Shown piece after piece: positions 8,188 through 17,904 of a stretch of 64,000 bases of DNA. Below the pieces are notes generated by a model that did not search any database, was not told the origin of the DNA, and saw only the letters and a list, made by a program, of their open reading frames with translations. Position 1 is the first letter of the stretch; each line of letters opens with the position of its first letter. The stretch lies in contig NZ_PEGH01000019.1 in the NCBI RefSeq assembly GCF_002737755.1, positions 1 to 64,000 of the forward strand. The letters are read 5' to 3'. The DNA comes from Caulobacter sp. BP25. Lineage in GTDB: Bacteria > Pseudomonadota > Alphaproteobacteria > Caulobacterales > Caulobacteraceae. Both the position numbers and the translations under genes were made by a program.

Positions 8188-9501
8188 CTACTTCTTCGCC
8201 AGATAATCCAGCGCCATGAAGACCTCAGCCTTCACGCCGGTCTCGAAGACCGCTTCGTCGACGTCGAAATAGGGAGAGTGGTTGGCCGGGGCCGTGGCCG
8301 CCGGGACGTCGGCCGTGCGGCCGCCCAGCTGGACGAACACGGCCGGGACCTTTTCGGCGTACATCGAGAAGTCCTCGGCGCCGGTCACCAGGGCGGCGTT
8401 GTCGTCGACCTTGCCCGGTGAGGACTTCTCCAGGCTGGTCTTGACCCACTTGGACAGCGCCGGGTCGTTATAGGTGACCGGATAGGGCTGGGTGAACACC
8501 GCCTCGGCCTTGGCGCCGTAGCGATCGCCGATCGCGGCCACCGACTTCTGCATGCGGGCGATCAGATCCTCGCGGCGAGCCTTGGAGAAGGTGCGCATGG
8601 TGCCCTCCATCTTCAGGTCCTCGGGGATGATGTTCTGGCGCATGCCCATGTTGATCACCGCGATGGTCAGCACCGACGGCGAAGCGCCCACGTCCACCTG
8701 GCGGGCGGCGATCTGGTTGGTGGCCTGGATGATGTCAGCGGCGACGCTGGCCATGTCGACGCCCGCCCAGGGGCGCGCGCCGTGGGTCTGCTTGCCCTTC
8801 ACCGTGATCGTGATGCGGTCGGACGAAGCGTAGAAGCCCTCGGGGCGATAGTTCAACTGGTGCGGGTCGCCTGGACCGATATGGACGCCGAAGATCGCGT
8901 CGACCTTGGGACTATCGAGCACCCCGTCGCGGATCATCAGCTTAGCGCCGCCCTCCTCCCCGGCCTGGGGCCCTTCCTCAGCCGGCTGGAAGACGAAGAC
9001 GACCGTGCCCTGGATGTCCTTCTTCATGCCGGCCAGCACCGTGGCGGCGCCCAGCAGCATGGCGACATGGGTGTCATGGCCGCAGGCGTGCATGACGGGC
9101 ACGGTCTTGCCTTCCCAGGTCGCCTTGACCTTGGAGGCGAACGGCAGGCCGGTCTTCTCCTCGACCGGCAGGGCGTCCATGTCGGCGCGCAGGGCCACGA
9201 CCTTGCCCGGCTTGCCGCCGCGCAGAACGCCGACCACGCCGGTCTTGCCGACGTTCTCGCGGACCTCCAGGCCCAGCGCCTTCAGCTCCTTGGCGATCAG
9301 GGCCGCCGTGCGGACCTCCTGGTTGCCCAGCTCCGGATGCTCGTGGATGTCGCGCCGCCAGGCGATGACCTTGGGCTGAACCGCCTTGGCCGCCGCAGAC
9401 ACCTGGGCTGGCGTAGGGGCGGCCATCGCTTCCGAAGTCAGGGCCGGCGCGCCAAAGGCCAATCCGGCGGCCAGCGCCAGCGTCGAAATCCGTCCGATCA
9501 T
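8188..9501 (-). CDS. Secreted M20-family amidohydrolase/peptidase
   Basis: 437 residues with a signal peptide (cleavage near S-E-A-M-A-A). Metallo-amidohydrolase of the M20D/hippurate-hydrolase type. Seen: the R-A-D-M-D-A-L-P motif, H-A-C-G-H-D-T-H (metal and active-site residues), P-A-E-E-G-P-Q-A-G-E-E-G-G-A (metal ligand Glu), V-H-I in G-V-H-I-G-P-G, and late T-G-A-E-D-F-S. Such enzymes release the acyl group of N-acyl amino acids. Export suggests use of extracellular conjugates. No adjacent partner on the same strand. Confidence 0.9.
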   Translation of the reverse strand: MIGRISTLALAAGLAFGAPALTSEAMAAPTPAQVSAAAKAVQPKVIAWRRDIHEHPELGNQEVRTAALIAKELKALGLEVRENVGKTGVVGVLRGGKPGKVVALRADMDALPVEEKTGLPFASKVKATWEGKTVPVMHACGHDTHVAMLLGAATVLAGMKKDIQGTVVFVFQPAEEGPQAGEEGGAKLMIRDGVLDSPKVDAIFGVHIGPGDPHQLNYRPEGFYASSDRITITVKGKQTHGARPWAGVDMASVAADIIQATNQIAARQVDVGASPSVLTIAVINMGMRQNIIPEDLKMEGTMRTFSKARREDLIARMQKSVAAIGDRYGAKAEAVFTQPYPVTYNDPALSKWVKTSLEKSSPGKVDDNAALVTGAEDFSMYAEKVPAVFVQLGGRTADVPAATAPANHSPYFDVDEAVFETGVKAEVFMALDYLAKK

Positions 9502-9798
9502 TCTCAGAGCCCCTCACAAAAGCGCGGCGAGCTTGCGTCGCGTCGCGGCGGAGGGTCAAGCGGGACACCTTCAACACATCCAAAACTCCGCCTTCCTCGC
9601 CCTCGTGGCGAGGACCCATGCGTCAACTGGCTGGGCTTGAACGGAGTACTTCGCTCGTGTCGGCGCGCACCAGCCAGCGCTTAGGCGACTGAACGCTGGG
9701 TCCTAGGCACAAGGCCTAGGAAGGCGAATTAAACGAGAAGGTTGTGATTGACCCAACGTCCGCCTTTCCCACCGAGGCAAACCGTCTAACCTTGACCC

Positions 9799-10527
9799 AT
9801 GAGCCTGCCGCCGATCGACGCGAAATTCGACACGATCAACGACGGCGCCGTGCGCGAGACCGGCGCGGCGCTGAAGCCCAAGCACGCGGCCACCCTGATC
9901 ATCGTGCGCACAGACGGCCCTCAGCCAAGGCTGCTGATGGGCCGCCGAAATCACGGCCACGCCTTCATGCCCGACAAGTGGGTATTCCCCGGCGGCCGGG
10001 TCGATCGGACCGACTACGACGCGCCCAGCGCCAGCGAGCTTTCGCCCGAGGTCGCCACGCGCCTAGAACTGGACCCCCGCCATCCCAAGCCCGCCCGCCT
10101 GGCCCGCGCCCTGGCCCTGTCGGCGGTGCGCGAGACCTTTGAGGAAACGGGGCTGCTACTGGCGAAGGAGGCCCCAGAGCGCCCCGGCGCGGGCCCCTGG
10201 CGGCCGTTCCTGGCCCAAGGAGCCTTGCCGGACCTGGCGCCGCTGAGCTTCGTGGCGCGCGCGATCACGCCGCCTTACCGCCCTCGCCGGTTCGACGCCC
10301 GATTCTTCATGGCTCCCGCCGAGGGCCTGCTGTCGCTGGACCGCCGCCCCGACTGCGGCGAGTTGGACGAGATCGCCTGGGTGGACTTCGAGGAAGCCAT
10401 GGCGCTGGACCTGCCCAACATCACCCGCTTCGTCGTGCACGAGGTCGGCCAAAGGCTGGCCGAGGCTGGACGGCCCGCGCCGTTCATGCGCTTCCTGAAC
10501 GGCAAGCGTCATCTGACGCATGTCTAG
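9799..10527 (+). CDS. NUDIX hydrolase with a long insertion in the Nudix box
   Basis: 242 residues. The Nudix box is present as W-V-F-P-G-G-R-V ... R-E-T-F-E-E-T-G-L-L, but about 50 residues separate the G-G and R-E-x2-E-E parts, as in NUDT19-like and some bacterial CoA/NDP-sugar pyrophosphohydrolases. The rest includes an R-F-D-A-R-F-F motif typical of this branch. Substrate not readable. Upstream (9502-9798) is non-coding with one short hairpin and no promoter I would call. Confidence 0.85.
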   Translation: MSLPPIDAKFDTINDGAVRETGAALKPKHAATLIIVRTDGPQPRLLMGRRNHGHAFMPDKWVFPGGRVDRTDYDAPSASELSPEVATRLELDPRHPKPARLARALALSAVRETFEETGLLLAKEAPERPGAGPWRPFLAQGALPDLAPLSFVARAITPPYRPRRFDARFFMAPAEGLLSLDRRPDCGELDEIAWVDFEEAMALDLPNITRFVVHEVGQRLAEAGRPAPFMRFLNGKRHLTHV

Positions 10528-10572
10528 CCGCTGCACGGCCTCGCGACTTTTGCCCAAAGCCGCGCGCGGCAA

Positions 10573-10600
10573 TTGACTTTGAGTCTCCGATGAGTATGTT
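10573..10600 (+). promoter_or_regulatory. Likely housekeeping promoter of rpmG
   Basis: TTGACT (10573-10578) and TATGTT (10595-10600) with a 16-base spacer sit 58 bases before the rpmG start. This is a good -35/-10 match for a GC-rich host and suits a ribosomal protein gene. Confidence 0.4.
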
Positions 10601-10657
10601 CCGCGCCTCTTATTTCCAGCGCGCGGGAACCTGCGCGACCACCGCAGGGATTCGACC

Positions 10658-10825
10658 ATGGCCAAACCGGCTTCCATCAAGATCCGCCTGAACTCGACGG
10701 CGGACACCGGCTTCTTCTACGTGACCAAGAAGAACGCCCGCACCAAGACCGAAAAGATGGTGCTGAAGAAGTACGATCCGGTCATCCGCAAGCACGTCGA
10801 ATTCCGCGAAGGCAAGATCAAGTAG
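10658..10825 (+). CDS. rpmG: 50S ribosomal protein L33
   Basis: 55 residues, [11 protein letters not shown] to the end F-R-E-G-K-I-K, the full proteobacterial L33 without zinc-binding cysteines (C-minus form). Single-gene unit: a promoter-like element lies at 10573-10600 and an intrinsic terminator begins 25 bases after the stop. Confidence 0.95.
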   Translation: MAKPASIKIRLNSTADTGFFYVTKKNARTKTEKMVLKKYDPVIRKHVEFREGKIK

Positions 10826-10850
10826 GATCGCCTTTCAGCGCTGAGACACG

Positions 10851-10884
10851 AAAACGCCCGGCTATCGCTAGCCGGGCGTTTTTT
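10851..10884 (+). terminator. Intrinsic terminator of rpmG
   Basis: AACGCCCGGCTA-TCG-CTAGCCGGGCGTT hairpin followed by a run of T. A flanking A-run makes it symmetrical, so it could also end transcripts of the opposite strand. Confidence 0.85.
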
Positions 10885-10915
10885 ATGGTCGATTGTCGCT
10901 GGAGCGTAGGGCCCC

Positions 10916-11158
10916 TCAGCCCGTCCACACCCAGCGCAGAAGCGTGAAGCTGCCCCACAGCAGCGTCAGCGCCAGCAGCACCGGTCCGACGCAGACGGCG
11001 ACGAAAGCCCCGATCATGGCCAGACTGGAGAAGCCGTTCGCCGGCTGGTCGAAACTCGCCCCGCCGATCAAGAAGAGCGCCGAACAGATCGCCAGACCCA
11101 GAAGCAACCAGCGCCCGGTCGGCGTACGCTTTCTAAAACTGATCTTCGATTTCGTCAT
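10916..11158 (-). CDS. Small two-TM membrane protein, unknown
   Basis: 80 residues: a basic N-terminus (M-T-K-S-K-I-S-F-R-K-R) followed by two hydrophobic segments at about 18-36 and 46-70. Positive-inside suggests both ends are cytoplasmic. I recognise no family. Codon use is normal for the genome. Its 3' end faces the rpmG terminator. Confidence 0.6.
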   Translation of the reverse strand: MTKSKISFRKRTPTGRWLLLGLAICSALFLIGGASFDQPANGFSSLAMIGAFVAVCVGPVLLALTLLWGSFTLLRWVWTG

Positions 11159-11239
11159 CCCCGCCTCTCCCTTAGGATGTATCGGCGAGCATGCGCGACG
11201 AAGGTGTGCGAAAAGCTAAGAAAGCGCCCTAATCAATGC

Positions 11240-12913
11240 TTAGCATTTACCGCCGTAGGTCAGCGGGCGGCAGACGCCGTCGATATCGGCGGGCGCCTTG
11301 ATCCCCGTCACCGCCGCCACGGTGGGCGCGATGTCGACGGTGTCCAACGGCAGCACGCGCTCGTGCGGGGCCGCGCCCTTCCACCAGAACAGGATCGGCA
11401 CGCGGCGATCATAGTCCCAAGGACTGCCGTGCGTCGAGACATAGGTCGCGCCCGCCGTCGCTGGAATGCGGTTCGGCTTGAAAGCGATCAGAATGTCGCC
11501 CACGCGCCCCGGATAGGCGCTGCGGCGCATCCGCTCGGCGATCGACAACTCCTCGGCGGAAGCATCCGCCGGCGCGCTCTCCATCGTGAAGATGGCATTA
11601 GAATCAAAAGCTTGTGACACATCAGGGTCACGGTTGATCAGGGGCAGGGCCGCAGCGGTGATGCGCGCGCGGTCAGCCAGCGACGGCGTCTTGCGATCGG
11701 GGCCGACGACGTAGATCTGGTCGATGCCGCCGTCCGCGATCAGCGGATCCCAGGATAGGCCAAGCTCGGCGCGCAGCTGGGCGTTCAGCTTGGCGACCCA
11801 AGGGCGACCGATCACGCGCTCGGTCCCGTAGCCTTCGTCATGAAGCCGTTCGGCAAAATCAGCGCCGCCATGATCGGCCGTCAGGACCACCAGGACGCCG
11901 CCCTTGACCTTGTCCAGGCTCTTCAGGAACAGGCCTAGCCGCTCGTCCAGGCGCGCGACTTGGTCGCACATCTCAGGACCGCGCGTGCCGTAGCGGTGAC
12001 CGATAAAGTCGGTCGCCGACAGGCTGATGGCCAGCACGTCGACCTGCGGGCCGTCGCCCAGGCCATAGGTCTCGCGCAGGCGTTGAGCCAGCTCCAGGGT
12101 GACTTGGTCGGTATAGGGGCTGGCGTAAAGGTCGCGCTGCTTATCGGCCTCGCTGGTCGCCGCCGGGATCGGCAAGGCCGCCCGCCACTGGCGACCGCCG
12201 GTTTCGTAAGTCGCCTCAAGCGTCTTGCAACGCTTGGCCGAGGGCTTGGCGTAGTCCCAGGTGAACGGATGGGCCTTCAGGTCGGCCGAGAGCTTGGCGT
12301 TGAACGCCGCGACAGGCTTCAGGCGTTCCTGGGCGCTCTGGCCGGGCGCGACCCAGGTCGTGAAGCCAAAGCCCGGTTGATACCAGAACTGGCCGTCGGC
12401 CTTGTGGCCGGTCATGGTGATCGCGCCGCGATCCTTGCCCGAGACGCCGAAAACGCGGCTTGCCGGCGACACGGCCTTCAACCAGTCGCCATAGGTAGTG
12501 GCGATCATGTTAGCCGGCGAGACCGCCCTGCCCTTCGGATCATCGGCCAGGGTCACGGTCGGATCGGCCAGGCAGTAGACCGTCTTGCCCGTGGCGCGGT
12601 CGTACCAGTCATTGGCGCTGATGCCGGTCTTGTTGGGATGCTTTCCCGTAAGCAGGGTCGAGTGGCCAGGGCACGTCTCGGTGAAGGCGTGCGACTGGTA
12701 GCCGTTCGGATAGACGACCCCCTGGCTCAGCGTCGCCAGACCGCCGACGAACTCGGGCCGGTGCTGGGCGTAGAGATTGGCGCTGAGCTGGTCGACCGAG
12801 ATCACGACCACCAGCTTGGGATCGGGCTTGGTCTCGGCGGCCAAAGTAGCGGTCGCGGCGAAACCGGTCGCCAGGACAGCGGCGAACGCGCCGCAAGTAA
12901 GCATCGTCTTCAT
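11240..12913 (-). CDS. Secreted alkaline phosphatase of the PafA/nucleotide-pyrophosphatase type
   Basis: 557 residues with a signal peptide (cleavage near L-A-A-E-T). Alkaline-phosphatase superfamily, PafA-like. Seen: V-V-I-S-V-D-Q (first metal Asp), F-T-E-T-C-P-G-H-S-T (nucleophile Thr in T-C-P-G-H), D-F-I-G-H-R-Y-G (metal Asp/His), T-A-D-H-G-G-A (metal Asp/His) and T-H-G-S (late His). It likely frees phosphate from phosphomonoesters in the periplasm. The upstream sequence shows no PHO box that I can see, so phosphate control is not supported from sequence. Confidence 0.88.
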   Translation of the reverse strand: MKTMLTCGAFAAVLATGFAATATLAAETKPDPKLVVVISVDQLSANLYAQHRPEFVGGLATLSQGVVYPNGYQSHAFTETCPGHSTLLTGKHPNKTGISANDWYDRATGKTVYCLADPTVTLADDPKGRAVSPANMIATTYGDWLKAVSPASRVFGVSGKDRGAITMTGHKADGQFWYQPGFGFTTWVAPGQSAQERLKPVAAFNAKLSADLKAHPFTWDYAKPSAKRCKTLEATYETGGRQWRAALPIPAATSEADKQRDLYASPYTDQVTLELAQRLRETYGLGDGPQVDVLAISLSATDFIGHRYGTRGPEMCDQVARLDERLGLFLKSLDKVKGGVLVVLTADHGGADFAERLHDEGYGTERVIGRPWVAKLNAQLRAELGLSWDPLIADGGIDQIYVVGPDRKTPSLADRARITAAALPLINRDPDVSQAFDSNAIFTMESAPADASAEELSIAERMRRSAYPGRVGDILIAFKPNRIPATAGATYVSTHGSPWDYDRRVPILFWWKGAAPHERVLPLDTVDIAPTVAAVTGIKAPADIDGVCRPLTYGGKC

Positions 12914-13009
12914 TCAAGCGATTTCGCCCGAATAGTTCACCCGCGCAAGGCCGGAAGGATTTCAGGGCTGAAATGTCGCTGGCCGCTCGATCGCCAGGCG
13001 TTCAGCCGC

Positions 13010-14374
13010 TCAGGCCGCCTTGCCGACGACCGTGTTGCGGCCACTGGCCTTGGCTTCGTAGACGCCCTCGTCGGCGCGCTTGAGCAGGGCTTCGGGCGTG
13101 TCTTCGGGACCGCCGGTCGCGGAGACGCCGACCGAGACCGTCACGTTCAGCATCTCTTCGCCATTGGCGACCTTGAACGGCGAACTCGACACGTGCTTGC
13201 GGATCCGCTCGGCGATGCGCAGGGCGTCAGCCATGCGCGTCTCGGGCATGATCACCGTGAACTCCTCGCCGCCGTAGCGGCACGGCAGGTCGATGGCCCG
13301 CACGTTCGAGGCCAGGCGCAGGGCGAACTCGCGCAGCACCTCGTCGCCGATATCGTGGCCGAAGGTGTCGTTGATCTTCTTGAAGTGGTCGATGTCGATC
13401 AGCAGCGCCGAGACCTCGTCCCCGCCCATCGCCGCGCGGCGCACCAGCGTCTCCAGCTGGCCGACCATGTAGCGGCGGTTATGCAGGCCGGTCAGCTGGT
13501 CGGTGACCGCCAACTCCAGCGAGTGGTCGAGGTTGTTGCGCAGATAGTCGGTGTAGCGCTTGCGCTGGATCTGGGTTTTGGCGCGAGCGGCCAGCTCCTG
13601 GGGATCCACGGGGCGGGTCAGGATGTCGTTCACCCCGATCTCCAGCGCCTTGACCATGCGGGCGCGATCGTCGGGATCGACCAGAGCCAGCACCGGCAGG
13701 TGGCGCGTGCGCTCATCGGAACGCAGAGCGGCGGTGAAGCGCAAACCGTCGAAGCCCTTGGCCGCGGCGTTGACGATGACAAGGTCGACCGGACCGCTGG
13801 CGCTGACCCGGGCCGTCTCGGGATCGGTCTCGACCACCGGACGGTGATCGGCGGCCAGTTCGCCGGCCAGGCGCTCGGCCTGGCGCTCATTGTCGTCGAC
13901 GACCAGCACCCGGCCGCCCAGGCCGTCCAGGCGAGCGGCGGCGCCGGCGATGACCCCGATGCGACGGCCCGAGGCCTCGCGCTGGCGCAGTTCGTCGATC
14001 ACAAGCTTGAAGCGCGTCAGGCTGCGCACGCGGGCGAATAGCATGACGTCGTCGATGGGCTTGGTCAGGAAGTCGGCGGCGCCGGCCTCCAACCCTTGGA
14101 TGCGGTCGGCCCGCCCGTCCAGGGCGGTGATCATCACCACCGGGATGTGGCGGGTGGCGGGATCTTCCTTGAGTTTGCGGCAGACGGTGAAGCCGTCGAT
14201 GCCGGGCATCATCACGTCCAGCAGGATGATGTCTGGCGGATCGCGCTGGGCCATCGCGAGGGCCGTCTGCCCGTCCATGGCGGTGGAAACTTCATAGTAT
14301 TCGGCCGCCAGCTTGGCTTCCAGCAGGCGGACATTGGCCTCGATGTCATCGACGACGAGGATCCGAGCGCTCAT
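13010..14374 (-). CDS. pleD: PleD: response regulator diguanylate cyclase
   Basis: 454 residues, the exact length of C. crescentus PleD. Order: receiver domain with the acidic pocket D-D-I-E and phospho-Asp 53 (L-L-D-V-M-M-P), a second receiver-like adaptor domain, then GGDEF domain with active motif G-G-E-E-F at 368-372 and inhibitory site R-A-I-D five residues before it. PleD makes c-di-GMP at the stalked pole during the swarmer-to-stalked transition and is activated by DivJ. Start overlaps the divK stop by four bases (ATGA), so the two are translated together. Confidence 0.98.
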   Translation of the reverse strand: MSARILVVDDIEANVRLLEAKLAAEYYEVSTAMDGQTALAMAQRDPPDIILLDVMMPGIDGFTVCRKLKEDPATRHIPVVMITALDGRADRIQGLEAGAADFLTKPIDDVMLFARVRSLTRFKLVIDELRQREASGRRIGVIAGAAARLDGLGGRVLVVDDNERQAERLAGELAADHRPVVETDPETARVSASGPVDLVIVNAAAKGFDGLRFTAALRSDERTRHLPVLALVDPDDRARMVKALEIGVNDILTRPVDPQELAARAKTQIQRKRYTDYLRNNLDHSLELAVTDQLTGLHNRRYMVGQLETLVRRAAMGGDEVSALLIDIDHFKKINDTFGHDIGDEVLREFALRLASNVRAIDLPCRYGGEEFTVIMPETRMADALRIAERIRKHVSSSPFKVANGEEMLNVTVSVGVSATGGPEDTPEALLKRADEGVYEAKASGRNTVVGKAA

Positions 14375-14748
14375 GCAGGCTGCCTTTCCAGGAGACGCTT
14401 GATCGTTTCGAGGAAGTGGACGACCGAGATCGGCTTGGAAATATAGGCCTCGCAACCGCCTTCGCGGATGCGCTCCTCGTCGCCCTTCATGGCGAAGGCG
14501 GTCACGGCGACCACAGGGATGTGGGCCAGTTCCTCGTCTTCCTTCAGCCACTTGGTGACCTCCAGCCCCGAGATTTCGGGCAGCTGGATATCCATCAGGA
14601 TCAGGTCTGGCTTGTTGTCGCGGGCGATGGACAGCGCCGACAGACCCTCGCGGGTCTGCAGGGTCTCGTAACCCTGGGCTTCGAGCAGATCATGAAAGAG
14701 CTTCATGTTCAGCTCGTTATCCTCCACGATGAGGACCTTCTTCGTCAT
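14371..14748 (-). CDS. divK: DivK: single-domain response regulator of the cell cycle
   Basis: 125 residues with phospho-acceptor Asp 53 (L-I-L-M-D-I-Q-L-P), acidic pair E9-D10 and conserved T/K (V-T-A-F, S-K-P). DivK-P binds and steers DivJ, PleC and DivL and so inhibits the CckA-CtrA branch; it localises to the stalked pole. First gene of the divK-pleD operon. A CtrA-type box lies 78-92 bases upstream, agreeing with known CtrA control of divK in Caulobacter. Confidence 0.98.
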   Translation of the reverse strand: MTKKVLIVEDNELNMKLFHDLLEAQGYETLQTREGLSALSIARDNKPDLILMDIQLPEISGLEVTKWLKEDEELAHIPVVAVTAFAMKGDEERIREGGCEAYISKPISVVHFLETIKRLLERQPA

Positions 14749-14825
14749 CCTTACCCCGACCATGCGGTCATGTGGTGACGCCTGCGGATCGCGCCACCTT
14801 CCAGAAGTTGTTCGCACAAATATCC

Positions 14826-14840
14826 TTAAGCGCCCGCTAA
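14826..14840 (-). promoter_or_regulatory. Candidate CtrA-binding site of the divK promoter
   Basis: Read on the gene strand the site is TTAG-N7-TTAA, one mismatch from the CtrA consensus TTAA-N7-TTAA. It lies 78-92 bases before the divK ATG, and divK is a known CtrA target, so site and context agree. The opposite gene (HAD protein) starts 28 bases away on the other side. Confidence 0.5.
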
Positions 14841-14867
14841 TCGCTTCGAGACCGACCGCCAGAGCCC

Positions 14868-15515
14868 ATGGAACCTCGCCTTACCGATCTTCAGGCCTGC
14901 CCCGTCAGTGTAACAGCGCCGCTGGTGATCGTTGATGTCGACGAGGTGCTGGCCCAGTTCATGCTCGGCTTCGGAGCCTTTATCTCGCGATACGGCTTCG
15001 AGCTGCGCGTGGATCGGTTCGCTCTCTTTCAAAATATCTATCGCCCCGGAGAGACCGAACACCTCGATCTGATCGCGGGCAAGGCCCTGTTCGACGATTT
15101 CTTTCGCGATGGGGCCGAGGATCTGCCGCCCGCGACCGGCGCAGCCGACGCCCTGGCCGACCTTTCGACCCGCGCCGAAGTGGTGATCCTGACCAATGCG
15201 CCCGAGCATGGACGCCTCGCCCGCGCCCAATGGCTGAAGACTCATGGCTTCGACTACCCGCTGATCATCAACAGCGGACCCAAGGGCCCGGCCGCCGCAG
15301 AACTGGCCGCGCGCACCTCAGGCCCCGCCGTCTTCATCGACGATCTTTTACCGCAGCTGGAATCGGTGGCGGAAAGAGCGCCCAAGGTTGGACGCTTCCA
15401 GATGGTCAGCGACGAGCGCCTGCGCCCTCTCGCCCCGTCCGCGCCCGACCGCCATGTCCGTATCGACGAATGGCCCCTGCTCAAGAGGGCCATCGAGGAG
15501 CGTCTGTTCGTATGA
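14868..15515 (+). CDS. HAD-superfamily protein
   Basis: 215 residues. HAD motif I is V-D-V-D-E-V (nucleophile and acid Asp), motif II Thr is in V-I-L-T-N-A-P, a Lys is near S-G-P-K-G, and motif IV is F-I-D-D-L. Likely a small-molecule phosphatase with a helical cap; substrate unknown. Its stop overlaps the ROK kinase start (ATGA), so the two form an operon and may act on the same sugar phosphate. Divergent from divK. Confidence 0.8.
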   Translation: MEPRLTDLQACPVSVTAPLVIVDVDEVLAQFMLGFGAFISRYGFELRVDRFALFQNIYRPGETEHLDLIAGKALFDDFFRDGAEDLPPATGAADALADLSTRAEVVILTNAPEHGRLARAQWLKTHGFDYPLIINSGPKGPAAAELAARTSGPAVFIDDLLPQLESVAERAPKVGRFQMVSDERLRPLAPSAPDRHVRIDEWPLLKRAIEERLFV

Positions 15516-16402
15516 TCCGTTTTGGCATTGATTTCGGCGGCACCAAGATCGAGGCCGCCGCCATCGACGAGGCTGGGGCCTTTGTCGCGCGCGTGCGCAA
15601 GCCCAATCCCGGCGAGTATAAGGCCGCGCTAGAGGTCGTGGCCGAGTTGGTCGCCGACGCAGAGGCGATGGCCGGCGCGTCCTGCGCGCGGCTGGGCTTA
15701 GGGATTCCCGGCTCGATCTCGCCCCGCACCGGTCTGATCCGCAACGCCAACAGCGTCTATCTGAACGGCCAGCGCTTTGGCGAGGACTTGGAGCAGCGGA
15801 TCGCCCGCCCGGTGCGCTTGACCAACGACGCCAACTGCCTGGCCTTGTCAGAAGCCGCCGACGGCGCCGGCGCGGGCGAAGGCGTGGTCTTTGCGGCCAT
15901 CCTAGGCACCGGCTGCGGCGGCGGCGTCGTGGTCGACGGCAAGATCATCGACGGCCGCAACGGCTTTGCCGGCGAATGGGGCCACTCGCCCCTGCCCTGG
16001 CCCAAGCCCGAGGAATATCCGGGCCCCGCGTGCTGGTGCGGCCGCAAGGGGTGCCTGGAAACCTGGATCGCGGGGCCCAGCTTCGCCCGCGACGCCGGCT
16101 TCCCCAATGGCCAGGCGACCATGGAGGCCATCGCCGCCGGCGACGCGTCCGCAGCCGCCGCGCTCGACCGCTATGTCGACCGGCTAGGGCGCGCCCTGGC
16201 CGTGGTCTGCGACCTGATCGACCCCGACGTCATCGTCTTGGGCGGCGGCATGTCGAACGTCGACATCCTCTATGAGCGCCTGCAGGCCGCCATCGCCCCG
16301 CACGTCTTCTCCGACGTCTTCGAGACACCTGTGCGCAAAGCCATCCATGGCGACAGCTCCGGCGTGCGCGGGGCCGCATGGCTTTGGCCGCAGGAGATCT
16401 AG
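15512..16402 (+). CDS. ROK-family sugar kinase (fructokinase-like)
   Basis: 296 residues. ATP-binding G-I-D-F-G-G-T-K-I-E, catalytic Asp in N-D-A-N-C, G-T-G-C-G-G-G, and the ROK zinc motif G-H...C-W-C-G-R-K-G-C-L-E-T-W. The Cys-rich motif and fold match bacterial fructokinases/N-acetyl-sugar kinases of the ROK family; the exact sugar is not readable. Translationally coupled to the HAD gene and 10 bases before dinB. Confidence 0.88.
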   Translation: MIRFGIDFGGTKIEAAAIDEAGAFVARVRKPNPGEYKAALEVVAELVADAEAMAGASCARLGLGIPGSISPRTGLIRNANSVYLNGQRFGEDLEQRIARPVRLTNDANCLALSEAADGAGAGEGVVFAAILGTGCGGGVVVDGKIIDGRNGFAGEWGHSPLPWPKPEEYPGPACWCGRKGCLETWIAGPSFARDAGFPNGQATMEAIAAGDASAAAALDRYVDRLGRALAVVCDLIDPDVIVLGGGMSNVDILYERLQAAIAPHVFSDVFETPVRKAIHGDSSGVRGAAWLWPQEI

Positions 16403-16412
16403 GGAGGGCCAC

Positions 16413-17669
16413 ATGAAATCCCTGTGCCGCGACTGCGGGTGGACGGGCGAGGCCAAGGCCGCGCGCTGTCCGTCCTGCGGCTCGCCGCGCACGGTGTTTC
16501 ATGAGGAGCTGGGGACGCTGTCCATAGCGCACCTGGACTGCGACGCCTTCTACGCCTCGGTCGAGAAGCGGGACGATCCGTCCCTGCGCGACAAGCCGGT
16601 GATCGTCGGCGGCGGCAAGCGCGGGGTGGTGACCACCGCCTGCTACATCGCTCGCATGAGCGGGGCCAAGTCGGCCATGCCGATGTTCAAGGCGCTGAAG
16701 CTGTGTCCCGACGCCGTGGTCATCAAGCCGAACTTCGCCAAATACAAAGAAGAGAGCCGGCGAATCCACGAGAAGCTCGACCGGCTCACCCCGCTGATCC
16801 AGCCGCTGTCTTTGGATGAGGCGTGGATCGACCTGACCGGCACCGAGCGCCTGCATGGCGCGTCGCCGGCGGCGATGCTGGCCAAGCTGCAGGCCGAGAT
16901 CGAGCGCGACATCGGCCTGACCGTCTCGATCGGCCTGGCGCCCAACAAGTTCCTGGCCAAGATCGCCTCGGAGCTGGACAAGCCCCGCGGCTTCTCGGCG
17001 ATCGGCGCGGCGGAGGCGAAGAACTTTCTCGCCGACAAGCCGGTGAACATCCTGCCTGGCGTCGGCCCGGCAACGGTCTCGGCCCTGGCCGAAATCGGCC
17101 TACGCACCGTGGGCGACATCGCCGCCACAGATCTGAAGCTGCTCGCCAACCGCCTGGGCTCCGGCGGCCTGCGTCTGCATCGCCTGGCCCACGGCCAGGA
17201 CAGCCGCATCGTCGATCCCGACCAGGCCCGCAAGACGATCAGCGCCGAGACCACCTTCAACAACGACCTGCACAAGCCCGAGGATCTGGAGGACGAGCTC
17301 TGGCCCCTGTGCGAGAAGGTGGCCAAACAAGCGCGCAAGGAAGGCGTGGCGGGCCGCGTCGCGACGCTGAAGCTGCGCACGCCCGACTTCAAGATTCACA
17401 CCCGCCGCCGCACCCTGGCCGTGCCGAGCCAGACCGCCCGCACCCTGTTCCAGGTGGCCCGCGAGCTGCTGGCCGCCGAGCCCAAGGGTCTTTCCTATCG
17501 TTTGATCGGCGCGGGCCTGACCGAATTCGTCGACGCCGAGACCGCCGGCGCGGACATGTTCGCCGACGAAGAACGCCGCTCCCTGAAAAGCGAGACCGCG
17601 ATCGACACGCTTCGCGGAAAGTTCGGCGCCGCCGCTGTGGTCACGGGGCGCGCGCTGAAGAGCCGGTGA
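16413..17669 (+). CDS. dinB: DNA polymerase IV with an N-terminal zinc ribbon
   Basis: 418 residues. Y-family polymerase for translesion synthesis. Seen: H-L-D-C-D-A-F-Y-A-S-V-E (first metal Asp), Y-K-E-E-S-R, S-L-D-E-A-W-I-D (catalytic Asp-Glu), S-I-G-L-A-P-N-K-F-L-A-K-I-A-S, helix-hairpin-helix (I-L-P-G-V-G) and little-finger domain. Unusual: about 30 extra residues at the start with C5-x2-C8 ... C19-x2-C22, a zinc ribbon absent from E. coli Pol IV. Ribosome binding site AGGGAGG precedes ATG 16413. No LexA box is evident in the 10-base gap, so expression may follow the ROK operon. Confidence 0.95.
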   Translation: MKSLCRDCGWTGEAKAARCPSCGSPRTVFHEELGTLSIAHLDCDAFYASVEKRDDPSLRDKPVIVGGGKRGVVTTACYIARMSGAKSAMPMFKALKLCPDAVVIKPNFAKYKEESRRIHEKLDRLTPLIQPLSLDEAWIDLTGTERLHGASPAAMLAKLQAEIERDIGLTVSIGLAPNKFLAKIASELDKPRGFSAIGAAEAKNFLADKPVNILPGVGPATVSALAEIGLRTVGDIAATDLKLLANRLGSGGLRLHRLAHGQDSRIVDPDQARKTISAETTFNNDLHKPEDLEDELWPLCEKVAKQARKEGVAGRVATLKLRTPDFKIHTRRRTLAVPSQTARTLFQVARELLAAEPKGLSYRLIGAGLTEFVDAETAGADMFADEERRSLKSETAIDTLRGKFGAAAVVTGRALKSR

Positions 17670-17904
17670 GTCGCGGATCCGCACCGATCGCCCTCTTGCG
17701 GCGCGACATTTTGTTCACCATCTGGGCCTTTCCACCTCGGAACCGTTCGCGCGCGGTCTTCGCTCTCCCAAACGTGAAGCCGAAAACCCAGGCGCCCCTG
17801 TGCTAAAGCGGCGCAGCGGCGCTTAGGGCTCTTCCAAAGCCGCCGCGTTTCCATATCTAATCCAGCATGGGCGAGTGATTTGCTCGCCAGGAGAGAACAA
17901 GTCG

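Noticed and set aside
11960-14041. 693-residue open frame across the phosphatase and pleD genes on the plus strand
   Set aside because: Runs antisense over two well-recognised genes and their gap.
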